From positions 1,302,001 to 1,366,000 of the forward strand of contig NZ_JBHTJP010000032.1 in the NCBI RefSeq assembly GCF_042676025.1: 64,000 bases of DNA, read 5' to 3'. This stretch comes from Salinimicrobium gaetbulicola. Its GTDB lineage: Bacteria > Bacteroidota > Bacteroidia > Flavobacteriales > Flavobacteriaceae. Position 1 is the stretch's first letter, and each line of letters begins with the position of its first letter. The translations under genes were made by a program, and so were the position numbers. Shown in pieces: positions 7,152 to 14,837 of the stretch. The notes beneath the pieces are model-generated. The model made no database searches, had not been told where the DNA came from, and worked only from the letters and a program-made list of their open reading frames with translations.

Positions 7152-9695
7152 TTATTTCTTTTTGGTGGCCGTTTTCTTTGTCGTGGTCTTTTTAGCAGCA
7201 GTCTTCTTCGTCGTAGTCTTTTTCTTAGCCGCTTTTTTCTTTGGAGCCTTCTTCTCAATGATCTCCTTCACCTCGTCTAAAGTAAGCTTTGTAGCATCTA
7301 CCGTTTTAGGCAGTTCTATTTTAGTCTTACCTTTTATAATATTGGAACGCCCCCAACGTGCCTTTTCAACTCTTATTCCTTCCTCTTCCCAGTTATGAAT
7401 GACTTTCTCACGCTCCTTGCGGATCTTGTCTTCGATCAATTCCTCAATGTCTTCTGCGGAAAGATTATCAAAATCATATTTTTTGTTCACATTGATGAAC
7501 ATACTGTTCCACTTCAGGTAAGGCCCAAATCGACCAACACCTTTTTGTACCGGAAGGTTTTTGTATTCATAGATAGGAGCATCTGCTTTTTCCTTTTCAG
7601 CGATCAACTCAAGCGCCCGATCCATGCTAACTTCGATCGGGTCTTCTCCTTTATCAAGGGAAACGTATTTTTTCCCATACTTTATATAAGGACCAAATCG
7701 CCCGTTGTTCACTTCCACCTTCTCCCCTTTGTATTCACCTAACTCCTTCGGAAGCTTGAACAGCTCCATAGCTTCTTCAAAGGTAACGGAATCTAAAGTC
7801 TGATCTGGTGATAAACTGGCGAATTTCGGTTTTTCCTCATCTTCTACAGAACCCATCTGTACCATGGGACCAAATTTCCCTAATCGTACACTTACCGGCT
7901 TTCCGGTCTCAGGATCCTTTCCTAAGATCCGCTCTCCCACTTCCCGATCGGCATTTTCAGCGACATCTTTCACATGCGGATGGAAATCATTATAGAAATC
8001 CTTCATCATGCGGGTCCATTCCTCCTTACCTTCAGCGATGTTATCAAAATCTTCCTCCACTTTCGCGGTGAAGTTATAATCTAAAATACTTGAAAAATGA
8101 TTTACAAGGAAATCATTCACTACCATACCAACATCAGTAGGCACCAGTTTTCCTTTATCACTTCCTATAGTTTCAGAGAGCTTTTCTTCCTTCAGCTTAT
8201 CATTGCTTAAGGAAAGCTTAGCATACTCCCTCTCCACTCCGTCAACGGAACCTTTTTCAATATAATTCCTGTTCTGGATAGTGGAAATAGTTGGAGCGTA
8301 TGTTGACGGACGACCAATTCCCAACTCCTCCAGCTTTTTAACTAAAGAAGCTTCTGTATAACGATAAGGTGGTCGGGTAAAACGCTCGGTCGCTGTAATG
8401 TAATTATTCTCCAGCTTTTCATTCACTCGCAATGCCGGAAGCATCCCTTCCTGCTCCTGCACATCTTCATCCTCATCATCTCTTCCCTCCAGATAAACTT
8501 TAAGGAATCCGTCGAACTTCAACACCTCTCCGTTAGCAGTGAATTGTTTGTCGTGCTTGTCTGCTTCGATCTTTACATTGGTTCTTTCCAGCTGCGCCTC
8601 GCTCATTTGAGATGCGATCGCTCTTTTCCAGATAAGATCATACAATCTCTGCTCATCCCTGTCGGCATTCACCGTGTGGTTTTCAAAGTTCGTAGGTCGA
8701 ATCGCTTCGTGAGCTTCCTGGGCACCTTTTGATTTACCTTTAAACTGTCGGCTTTTACTGTATTTATCCCCGTACGCTTTCAGGATCTCATTTTTAGCAC
8801 CTTTTCGAGCATCATCAGAAAGATTCACACTATCTGTTCTCATATAAGTAATATGACCGGCTTCATATAAACGCTGAGCCATGGTCATGGTCTTACTTAC
8901 TGAAAAATATAATTTTCGGGCAGCTTCCTGTTGCAGGGTTGAAGTGGTAAACGGAGGCGCCGGAGACTTCTTAGCCGGTTTGGTGGTAAGATCTGCCACC
9001 TTAAAATTGGCCCCTATATTTTCTGAAAGAAATTTTTCCGCTTCTTCTTTTGTATCAAAGTTCTTGGGAAGCTTTGCCTTAAAGACCTTTCCTTCTTCGG
9101 TAGTAAATTCGGCATCGATTCTAAAGGAGGCTTCAGGAGTGAAATTCTGAATCTCCCTTTCGCGCTCTACAATAAGACGTACAGATACGGATTGGACCCT
9201 TCCCGCCGAAAGTCCGCCTTTCACCTTTCTCCAAAGAACCGGTGAAAGCTCGTATCCCACCAAACGATCCAAGACCCTACGGGCCTGCTGGGCATTTACC
9301 AGGTTATAGTTTATATCTCGTGGATTCTCGATCGCCTTTAAAATGGCAGATTTCGTGATCTCGTGAAAAACGATTCGTTTTGTTTTCTTTTTATCAAGGT
9401 TCAATTCTTCTGAAAGGTGCCATGCAATAGCTTCTCCCTCACGATCCTCATCACTCGCCAGCCATACAGTATCTGCATCCTTGGCCAGTCCTTTCAATTT
9501 CCTGACTACGTCCTTTTTATCTTTTGAGACAATATATTTAGGAGTAAAATCACCCTCTGTGTCCACCCCGAGTTCTTTGGTGGGCAGGTCGGCAATGTGA
9601 CCAAAACTGGAAGCGACCTTATAGTCCTTTCCCAGGAATTTCTCAATGGTCTTTGCCTTTGCAGGGGACTCTACAATCACTAAATTCTTCGCCAT
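7152..9695 (-). CDS. topA: DNA topoisomerase I
   Basis: This 847-residue type IA topoisomerase relaxes negative supercoils. The Toprim domain occupies the N terminus with the acidic signature SDEDREGEA (81-89), and the catalytic tyrosine is Tyr284 in HITYMRTDS. Instead of C-terminal zinc fingers it has three repeats of the GRFGPYxK type (near residues 620, 690 and 745) and then a Lys/Thr/Ala-rich basic tail of about 35 residues (KKTTTKK-like) that probably binds DNA non-specifically. This layout is usual for Bacteroidota. It is divergent from miaB and shares its transcript with the arginase-fold gene 3 bases downstream. Confidence 0.96.
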   Translation of the reverse strand: MAKNLVIVESPAKAKTIEKFLGKDYKVASSFGHIADLPTKELGVDTEGDFTPKYIVSKDKKDVVRKLKGLAKDADTVWLASDEDREGEAIAWHLSEELNLDKKKTKRIVFHEITKSAILKAIENPRDINYNLVNAQQARRVLDRLVGYELSPVLWRKVKGGLSAGRVQSVSVRLIVEREREIQNFTPEASFRIDAEFTTEEGKVFKAKLPKNFDTKEEAEKFLSENIGANFKVADLTTKPAKKSPAPPFTTSTLQQEAARKLYFSVSKTMTMAQRLYEAGHITYMRTDSVNLSDDARKGAKNEILKAYGDKYSKSRQFKGKSKGAQEAHEAIRPTNFENHTVNADRDEQRLYDLIWKRAIASQMSEAQLERTNVKIEADKHDKQFTANGEVLKFDGFLKVYLEGRDDEDEDVQEQEGMLPALRVNEKLENNYITATERFTRPPYRYTEASLVKKLEELGIGRPSTYAPTISTIQNRNYIEKGSVDGVEREYAKLSLSNDKLKEEKLSETIGSDKGKLVPTDVGMVVNDFLVNHFSSILDYNFTAKVEEDFDNIAEGKEEWTRMMKDFYNDFHPHVKDVAENADREVGERILGKDPETGKPVSVRLGKFGPMVQMGSVEDEEKPKFASLSPDQTLDSVTFEEAMELFKLPKELGEYKGEKVEVNNGRFGPYIKYGKKYVSLDKGEDPIEVSMDRALELIAEKEKADAPIYEYKNLPVQKGVGRFGPYLKWNSMFINVNKKYDFDNLSAEDIEELIEDKIRKEREKVIHNWEEEGIRVEKARWGRSNIIKGKTKIELPKTVDATKLTLDEVKEIIEKKAPKKKAAKKKTTTKKTAAKKTTTKKTATKKK

Positions 9696-9714
9696 AGCAT
9701 CTATTTTTGTTCTG

Positions 9715-9722
9715 CAAAAGTA
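9715..9722 (-). promoter_or_regulatory. Candidate -7 box of the topA promoter
   Basis: The minus strand reads TACTTTTG, matching TAnnTTTG, 19 bases upstream of the topA ATG. No TTG lies at the preferred distance upstream, so only the -7 element is supported. Confidence 0.45.
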
Positions 9723-9806
9723 TAGGAAATTTTAAATATGAGCTGCTCTTTTAAGAAAAGGGGGATTTCCCTCAGTCAAAAAAGGCTTTAATTTACCACT
9801 GTCACT

Positions 9807-9837
9807 TTGTCACATCTCAACTAAAAACGTATCTTTG
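9807..9837 (+). promoter_or_regulatory. Promoter of the miaB operon
   Basis: TTG (9807-9809) is followed after 20 bases by TATCTTTG (9830-9837), the Bacteroidota housekeeping promoter pattern. The miaB ATG is 33 bases further on. It lies in the divergent region shared with topA. Confidence 0.65.
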
Positions 9838-9870
9838 CACGTTCAATTACCAAACGGTATATTTTGAAAT

Positions 9871-11316
9871 ATGGAGAAGATAATAGACGAAAAACAACAG
9901 GGTAACTCCCTGGTGATGGAGCCGAAATCTGGGAACGGAAGAAAGTTGATGATAGAGAGTTACGGCTGCCAGATGAATTTTAGTGATAGTGAAATTGTTG
10001 CTTCCATTCTTGCCAAGGAAGGTTTTAATACTACCCAAAATCTTGAGGAGGCAGACCTTGTCCTTATTAATACATGTTCCATTCGCGACAAGGCCGAACA
10101 AACTGTTCGCAAACGCCTGGAAAAATATAATGCGGTCAAGAAGATCAACCCTAAAATGAAGGTGGGAGTGCTTGGGTGTATGGCCGAGCGCCTTAAAGCT
10201 CAATTCCTGGAAGAAGAAAAGATCGTGGATCTTGTTGTTGGACCCGATGCTTATAAAGATCTTCCTAACCTTATCAACGAGGTCGAGGAAGGCAGGAATG
10301 CAGTAAACGTGATCCTTTCAAAAGAGGAAACTTACGGTGACATTTCCCCGGTACGCCTTCAAAGCAACGGAGTATCCGCTTTTGTTTCCATTACCAGGGG
10401 TTGTGACAACATGTGTACTTTTTGCGTGGTTCCTTTTACCCGCGGAAGGGAGCGCAGTCGCGACCCGCAAAGTATTTTAGAAGAAGTGAACGACCTGGTA
10501 GCAAAAGGCTTCAAGGAAGTTACCCTTTTAGGGCAGAATGTGGACAGTTACCTTTGGTATGGCGGCGGACTTAAAAAAGATTTCAAGAATGCTTCGGAAA
10601 TTCAAAAAGCGACAGCCACTAACTTTTCAGGTTTACTGAAGCTTGTTGCTGAAGCCCATCCAAAATTGAGGATCAGGTTCTCCACTTCCAATCCTCAGGA
10701 TATGACGCTTGACGTGATCGAGACCATGGCGAAATATCCAAACATCTGCCGATATATTCACCTTCCGGTGCAAAGTGGAAGTGACCGAATCCTGAAAGAG
10801 ATGAACCGCCTACATACTCGAGAAGAATACTTTGAGTTGATCGATAATATCCGAAGGTTAATGCCAGAATGTGCCATTTCTCAGGATATGATCACAGGTT
10901 TCCCGACCGAGACCGAAGAAGATCACCAGGATACTTTATCTTTAATGGAGTACGTAAAATATGATTTCGGATTCATGTTCGCCTATTCTGAAAGACCCGG
11001 AACCATGGCGGCCCGTAAACTGGAAGATGACGTACCAGAAGAAGTTAAGAAAAGAAGGCTTACCGAGATCGTGAACCTTCAGCAGAAACACAGCCATTAC
11101 AGAACTCAGCAGTTCGTTGGAAAAACCGTGGAGGTTTTGATCGAAAAAGAGTCCAAGAAATCAGACGAACACTGGAGCGGAAGAACGACACAAAATACCG
11201 TAGCGGTCTTTCCGAAGGAAAATTACAAAGTAGGAGATTTTGTCAATGTTAAGATAAATGACTGTACCAGCGCCACCCTGATCGGGGAAGCCGTGGGTTA
11301 CAGCGATAATAATTAA
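9871..11316 (+). CDS. miaB: tRNA-2-methylthio-N6-dimethylallyladenosine synthase MiaB
   Basis: This 481-residue radical-SAM methylthiotransferase adds a methylthio group to i6A37 of tRNAs. The N-terminal cluster ligands are Cys33 (YGCQMN), Cys69 (INTCSIRD) and Cys103 (LGCMAER). The radical SAM cluster motif CxxxCxxC is Cys178, Cys182 and Cys185. A TRAM domain ends the protein (about residues 415-478). All the features of an active enzyme are present and the length is normal. A promoter lies 33 bases upstream. The sigma-54-type activator follows after 16 bases, so the two are probably co-transcribed. Confidence 0.96.
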   Translation: MEKIIDEKQQGNSLVMEPKSGNGRKLMIESYGCQMNFSDSEIVASILAKEGFNTTQNLEEADLVLINTCSIRDKAEQTVRKRLEKYNAVKKINPKMKVGVLGCMAERLKAQFLEEEKIVDLVVGPDAYKDLPNLINEVEEGRNAVNVILSKEETYGDISPVRLQSNGVSAFVSITRGCDNMCTFCVVPFTRGRERSRDPQSILEEVNDLVAKGFKEVTLLGQNVDSYLWYGGGLKKDFKNASEIQKATATNFSGLLKLVAEAHPKLRIRFSTSNPQDMTLDVIETMAKYPNICRYIHLPVQSGSDRILKEMNRLHTREEYFELIDNIRRLMPECAISQDMITGFPTETEEDHQDTLSLMEYVKYDFGFMFAYSERPGTMAARKLEDDVPEEVKKRRLTEIVNLQQKHSHYRTQQFVGKTVEVLIEKESKKSDEHWSGRTTQNTVAVFPKENYKVGDFVNVKINDCTSATLIGEAVGYSDNN

Positions 11317-11332
11317 GCAGTCAAGGTCATTT

Positions 11333-12586
11333 ATGGAATCAGTACAAGCAATAAAACAGCGTTTTGGCATTCTTGGGAATGACGAAAAATTAAACAGGGC
11401 GGTCGAGAAAGCAATTCAGGTCGCACCTACAGATATTTCGGTTCTGGTTACAGGAGAAAGCGGAGTGGGAAAAGAGAACATCCCAAAGATCATTCACGCC
11501 CTCTCCCATCGCAAACATGGAAAATATATTGCAGTGAACTGCGGTGCCATTCCCGAAGGCACGATCGACAGTGAATTGTTCGGGCATGAAAAAGGCTCTT
11601 TTACCGGAGCCTCTCAGGCACGAAGTGGATATTTTGAAGTAGCCGATGGCGGAACCATTTTCTTAGATGAAGTAGGTGAACTTCCGTTGACCACTCAGGT
11701 TCGTTTATTACGGATTCTTGAAAATGGAGAATTTATGAAAGTAGGTTCCTCTAAAGTTCAGAAAACGAACGTGCGCATAGTGGCCGCCACCAATGTGAAT
11801 ATGTTCGAGGCCATCAAAAAAGGGAAATTCAGAGAAGATCTTTATTACAGGTTAAGTACCGTGGAAATTCACCTTCCGCCGTTAAGGGATAGAAAAGGCG
11901 ATATTCACTTACTCTTTAGAAAGTTCGCAGCAGATTTCGCTTTAAAATATAAAATGCCTACCATTCGTCTTGACGACGCTGCGGTAGCTCTTTTACAAAA
12001 GTATCGATGGAGCGGTAACGTTCGACAGTTGCGCAATATAGCCGAACAGATCTCTGTTCTGGAACAGGAGCGGGAAATCAATGCAGAAAAACTAAGAGGC
12101 TACCTGCCCGGTGTTAGCGACAACTTGCCGGCCGTCATCGAAGAAAAGAAAAAGGAAAGCGATTTCAGTAATGAGCGCGAAATACTTTACAAGGTACTTT
12201 TCGACATGAAAAGCGACCTTAACGACCTTAAGAAACTCACCCTTGAACTCATGAAACATGACAGCAGCAAGGTGAAGGAGGAAAATGAAGGCCTTATTGA
12301 AAAGATCTACGGAAATGGCGACGAACAGGATGTAGAATCCGAAGAGATCACAGACGAACAGCTGGAAGTGCTTCAAATTCCGCAGAATAATACACCTGAT
12401 AAGCAGGATAAATATTATTTTGCAGAGGAAATTGAGGAAGAAGAAACGCTTTCGCTTCAGGACAAGGAGCTGGAACTCATCAAGAAATCGCTGGAGCGTC
12501 ACAACGGAAAGAGAAAGGCAGCAGCCGACGAGCTGGGGATCAGCGAACGAACCTTGTACCGCAAAATAAAACAATACGACCTGTAA
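11333..12586 (+). CDS. Sigma-54-interacting AAA+ transcriptional activator without receiver domain
   Basis: This 417-residue bacterial enhancer-binding protein begins almost at once with the AAA+ domain. Walker A is GESGVGKE (41-48), the sigma-54 contact loop is GSFTGA (88-93, the usual GAFTGA with Ser), and Walker B is TIFLDEVGE. A variable charged linker (about residues 260-370) leads to a Fis-type helix-turn-helix at the C terminus (GKRKAAADELGISERTLYRKI). There is no receiver, GAF or PAS domain, so its input signal is not evident; it may be constitutive or controlled by a partner protein. It lies between miaB and lptE, with 28 bases to lptE, suggesting a link to envelope biogenesis (inference). 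Confidence 0.9.
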   Translation: MESVQAIKQRFGILGNDEKLNRAVEKAIQVAPTDISVLVTGESGVGKENIPKIIHALSHRKHGKYIAVNCGAIPEGTIDSELFGHEKGSFTGASQARSGYFEVADGGTIFLDEVGELPLTTQVRLLRILENGEFMKVGSSKVQKTNVRIVAATNVNMFEAIKKGKFREDLYYRLSTVEIHLPPLRDRKGDIHLLFRKFAADFALKYKMPTIRLDDAAVALLQKYRWSGNVRQLRNIAEQISVLEQEREINAEKLRGYLPGVSDNLPAVIEEKKKESDFSNEREILYKVLFDMKSDLNDLKKLTLELMKHDSSKVKEENEGLIEKIYGNGDEQDVESEEITDEQLEVLQIPQNNTPDKQDKYYFAEEIEEEETLSLQDKELELIKKSLERHNGKRKAAADELGISERTLYRKIKQYDL

Positions 12587-12614
12587 AAAGGCTTTTTGAG
12601 ACCTTAGGATATTT

Positions 12615-13118
12615 ATGAGAAACCTACAATTATTACTTATCGGTCTGTTACTTTTCAGTTTTCAGTCCTGCGGAATTTATTCGTTTTCAGGAGCCGATAC
12701 AGGAAACGCCCAAACTTTCCAGGTAAACTATTTCCAGAATGCGTCGGCTATCGTTGAACCGGGTATTGACCGAACATTTACGCTTCAGTTACAAGACCTG
12801 ATACAAAGCCAGACCAACCTGAATCTTACCGATTCAAACGGAGACCTGGTCTATGAAGGAGAGATCGAAGATTACTATGTGTCGCCAATGAGCGCCACGG
12901 CGCAAAGCACCGCCGCTCAAAACCGATTGACCATCGTGGTGAACGTACGTTTTTATAACACCTTAGACCCCGAAAAAGATCTTGAAAGAAGGTTCTCTTT
13001 CTATTATGATTATCCCGCCAACTCTCAACTTCAGGGAGCAGTTCTGGCAACGGCTCTTGAAGAGATCTTTACACGCATCACTCAGGATGTATTTAACGCT
13101 ACCCTGGCAAACTGGTAA
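12615..13118 (+). CDS. lptE: LPS-assembly lipoprotein LptE
   Basis: This 167-residue protein has a lipoprotein signal ending FQSC, with Cys19 as the lipidation site. The body resembles the Bacteroidota LptE family (SCGIYSFSGAD, VDRTFTLQLQDL-like region, repeated short beta strands). LptE plugs the LptD barrel in the outer membrane and guides lipopolysaccharide to the surface. The stop codon overlaps the start of the next gene (TAATG), showing translational coupling to the TPR protein. lptD is not in this window. Confidence 0.85.
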   Translation: MRNLQLLLIGLLLFSFQSCGIYSFSGADTGNAQTFQVNYFQNASAIVEPGIDRTFTLQLQDLIQSQTNLNLTDSNGDLVYEGEIEDYYVSPMSATAQSTAAQNRLTIVVNVRFYNTLDPEKDLERRFSFYYDYPANSQLQGAVLATALEEIFTRITQDVFNATLANW

Positions 13119-13966
13119 TGAAACAAGAGGAAATAACATATTTGTTGCAACACCCTGCTGAGATCACTCAGGAGCAGACTACCACTCTAAAAGAGGTTTT
13201 ACAGCAATATCCTTATTTCCAGGCCGCCCGGGCCATTAGACTAAAGGGACTTAAGAACGCTAACAGCCTTCATTATAATAAAGAATTAAAGGTAACCGCC
13301 GCTTACACTACAGACCGCAGCGTATTATTTGACCTTATCACTTCGGAAGAATTCAACCAAAACCAGATCTCTGAGCAGATCAGGAAACAGGAACAACTTG
13401 AAAAAGAGGAAGCGAAAAAAGCTGAACAAGAGGAAACTTCCGGAGAAGACAATTTAAGCTTGGACAAGGCATTAAAAATGAAGATCAAGGAATCTGAACA
13501 GGTTTTCGACCCGGAGTTGTTCATGAGATTCGAAAAAAAGGAAAAAGAGACCAAAGTAACCGATCTGCAACTGGGCAAACCCCTGGATTTTGACAGGCAG
13601 GAAAATCACTCCTTTACCGAATGGCTAAAACTGGCTTCGGCGACCCCAATCGAGCGGGAGGAAGAAGAACCTGAGGAACAGGATGATGCTAAAGCCAGAA
13701 AATTTGACCTCATCAGTGAGTTCATTGCAAAAAGTCCGAAGATAGTTCCTTCTAAAACCACTAAAAAAGTGAACCTTGCAGAGGAAAATCAAACCTCCCC
13801 GGAATCATTGATGACAGAGACCCTGGCAAGGGTTTATCTCGAACAGAAAAACTATAAAAAAGCAATTCAGGCATATAAAATTTTAATTTTGAAAAATCCC
13901 GAAAAAAGTGGTTTCTTTGCTGACCAAATTCGGGCGATCGAAAAATTACAAGAAAATAACAGTTAA
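13118..13966 (+). CDS. Conserved TPR-containing protein of unknown function
   Basis: This 282-residue protein has no signal peptide. An N-terminal helical region (LLQHPAEIT, LKEVLQQYPYFQAARAI) is followed by a long charged linker rich in Glu/Lys, and the C terminus holds a tetratricopeptide-like helix pair (TETLARVYLEQKNYKKAIQAYKIL). Such proteins are found beside lptE in flavobacteria, but I know of no assigned function. The start overlaps the lptE stop by one base, and secG follows after 5 bases, so it is made together with two envelope-export proteins. It could be a cytoplasmic adaptor, which is inference only. Confidence 0.7.
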   Translation: MKQEEITYLLQHPAEITQEQTTTLKEVLQQYPYFQAARAIRLKGLKNANSLHYNKELKVTAAYTTDRSVLFDLITSEEFNQNQISEQIRKQEQLEKEEAKKAEQEETSGEDNLSLDKALKMKIKESEQVFDPELFMRFEKKEKETKVTDLQLGKPLDFDRQENHSFTEWLKLASATPIEREEEEPEEQDDAKARKFDLISEFIAKSPKIVPSKTTKKVNLAEENQTSPESLMTETLARVYLEQKNYKKAIQAYKILILKNPEKSGFFADQIRAIEKLQENNS

Positions 13967-13971
13967 GTATA

Positions 13972-14310
13972 ATGAGCACGTTTACAATCTTTTTAGCATT
14001 AATCATTATCGTAGCATTTTTGCTAGTGGTAGTTATCATGGTACAAAACCCTAAAGGAGGAGGATTATCTTCTGCTTTTGGAGGTGGTGCAAATCAAATT
14101 GGTGGAGTTCAGAAGACATCAGACTTCCTGGACAAAAGCACCTGGACCCTGGCTACCTTGCTATTGGTTCTTATCCTACTTTCGAACGTGACAATTATGG
14201 GCGGAAACGGATTAGGAGAGTCAAAGATCATGAATGGAGACACCGAGGTTGAAACCAACGTTCCTGCTCCTGTTGAAACTCCTGCTACGACTCCTGCAGA
14301 GGAAAACTAA
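13972..14310 (+). CDS. secG: Preprotein translocase subunit SecG
   Basis: This 112-residue inner-membrane protein has two transmembrane helices (about residues 3-24 and 52-74) joined by a Gly-rich loop with the SecG pattern VQNPKGGGLSSAFGG. An acidic, Pro/Thr/Ala-rich tail of about 30 residues follows, longer than in E. coli but common in Bacteroidota. SecG assists SecYEG-mediated export. It is the last gene of the miaB-to-secG run; a terminator follows 24 bases later. Confidence 0.93.
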   Translation: MSTFTIFLALIIIVAFLLVVVIMVQNPKGGGLSSAFGGGANQIGGVQKTSDFLDKSTWTLATLLLVLILLSNVTIMGGNGLGESKIMNGDTEVETNVPAPVETPATTPAEEN

Positions 14311-14333
14311 GAAATACTTTTTACCAAATATAA

Positions 14334-14368
14334 AAATGCCGGCTTATGACAAGCTGGCATTTTTTTTT
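14334..14368 (+). terminator. Rho-independent terminator after secG
   Basis: ATGCCGGCTT pairs with AAGCTGGCAT (10 bp with one G-U pair, loop of 5) and is followed by a run of nine T residues, 23 bases after the secG stop. Confidence 0.85.
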
Positions 14369-14391
14369 GGCAAATGTCAGCAAAAGTCAAG

Positions 14392-14407
14392 TGGCACAAT
14401 TTTCGTC
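14392..14407 (+). promoter_or_regulatory. Candidate promoter/operator element upstream of groES
   Basis: The groES leader lacks a TAnnTTTG box. It does contain TGGCACAATTTTCGTC, preceded by GTCAG and GTCAAG repeats. The first half matches the -24 half of a sigma-54 promoter (TGGCAC), but the -12 half is poor (no GC at the expected place). A heat-shock operator or an alternative promoter class is equally possible. Confidence 0.25.
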
Positions 14408-14457
14408 ATTATGGGTATTCAAGTAAAAAAATTAAATAACTAAAATACAATCAAAAA

Positions 14458-14733
14458 ATGGCACTAAACATTAAACCTCTTTCAGACAGAGTACTTGTTG
14501 AGCCTGTAGCAGCAGAAACTCAAACTGCATCAGGTATTTACATTCCGGAAACCGCTAAAGAAAAACCTCAAAAAGGTATTGTGGTAGCGGTAGGAAATGG
14601 TAAAAAGGATCACGACATGACCGTAAAGGTTGGTGACACCGTGCTATATGGAAAATATTCAGGTACTGAGCTCAAGTTAGAAGGTAAGGAATACCTTATG
14701 ATGAGAGAGGACGATATTCTTGCCATAGTTTAA
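14458..14733 (+). CDS. groES: Co-chaperonin GroES
   Basis: This 91-residue co-chaperonin is of typical length. It has the family start IKPLSDRVLVEP, the mobile loop around TQTASGIYIPETAKEKPQ that docks onto GroEL, and a conserved C terminus (YLMMREDDILAIV). Seven copies cap the GroEL cavity in the cytoplasm. It is followed by groEL after 104 bases, an unusually long gap for this operon, which contains a small hairpin near 14804-14818. The secG terminator lies upstream, so groES has its own promoter. Confidence 0.97.
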   Translation: MALNIKPLSDRVLVEPVAAETQTASGIYIPETAKEKPQKGIVVAVGNGKKDHDMTVKVGDTVLYGKYSGTELKLEGKEYLMMREDDILAIV

Positions 14734-14803
14734 TACTGTGGTTCCTGCCGTACTAACAGCGGTTTTTACCTCATTTTTTTTAAAAAAATAAAATCTAACT
14801 AAT

Positions 14804-14818
14804 TCCCGGTTATCGGGA
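14804..14818 (+). other. Small hairpin between groES and groEL
   Basis: TCCCG and CGGGA flank a 5-base loop (GTTAT) 20 bases upstream of the groEL start. No T run follows. It may be an RNA-processing or stability element that adjusts the GroES:GroEL ratio; this is inference. Confidence 0.35.
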
Positions 14819-14837
14819 TTCAAAAAAATTATTCAAA

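Noticed and set aside
7162..7398. Open frame on the + strand opposite the end of topA encoding a very hydrophobic Val/Phe-rich peptide.
   Set aside because: It is the complement of the Lys/Thr/Ala-rich TopA tail; the hydrophobic look is a by-product of codon complementarity.
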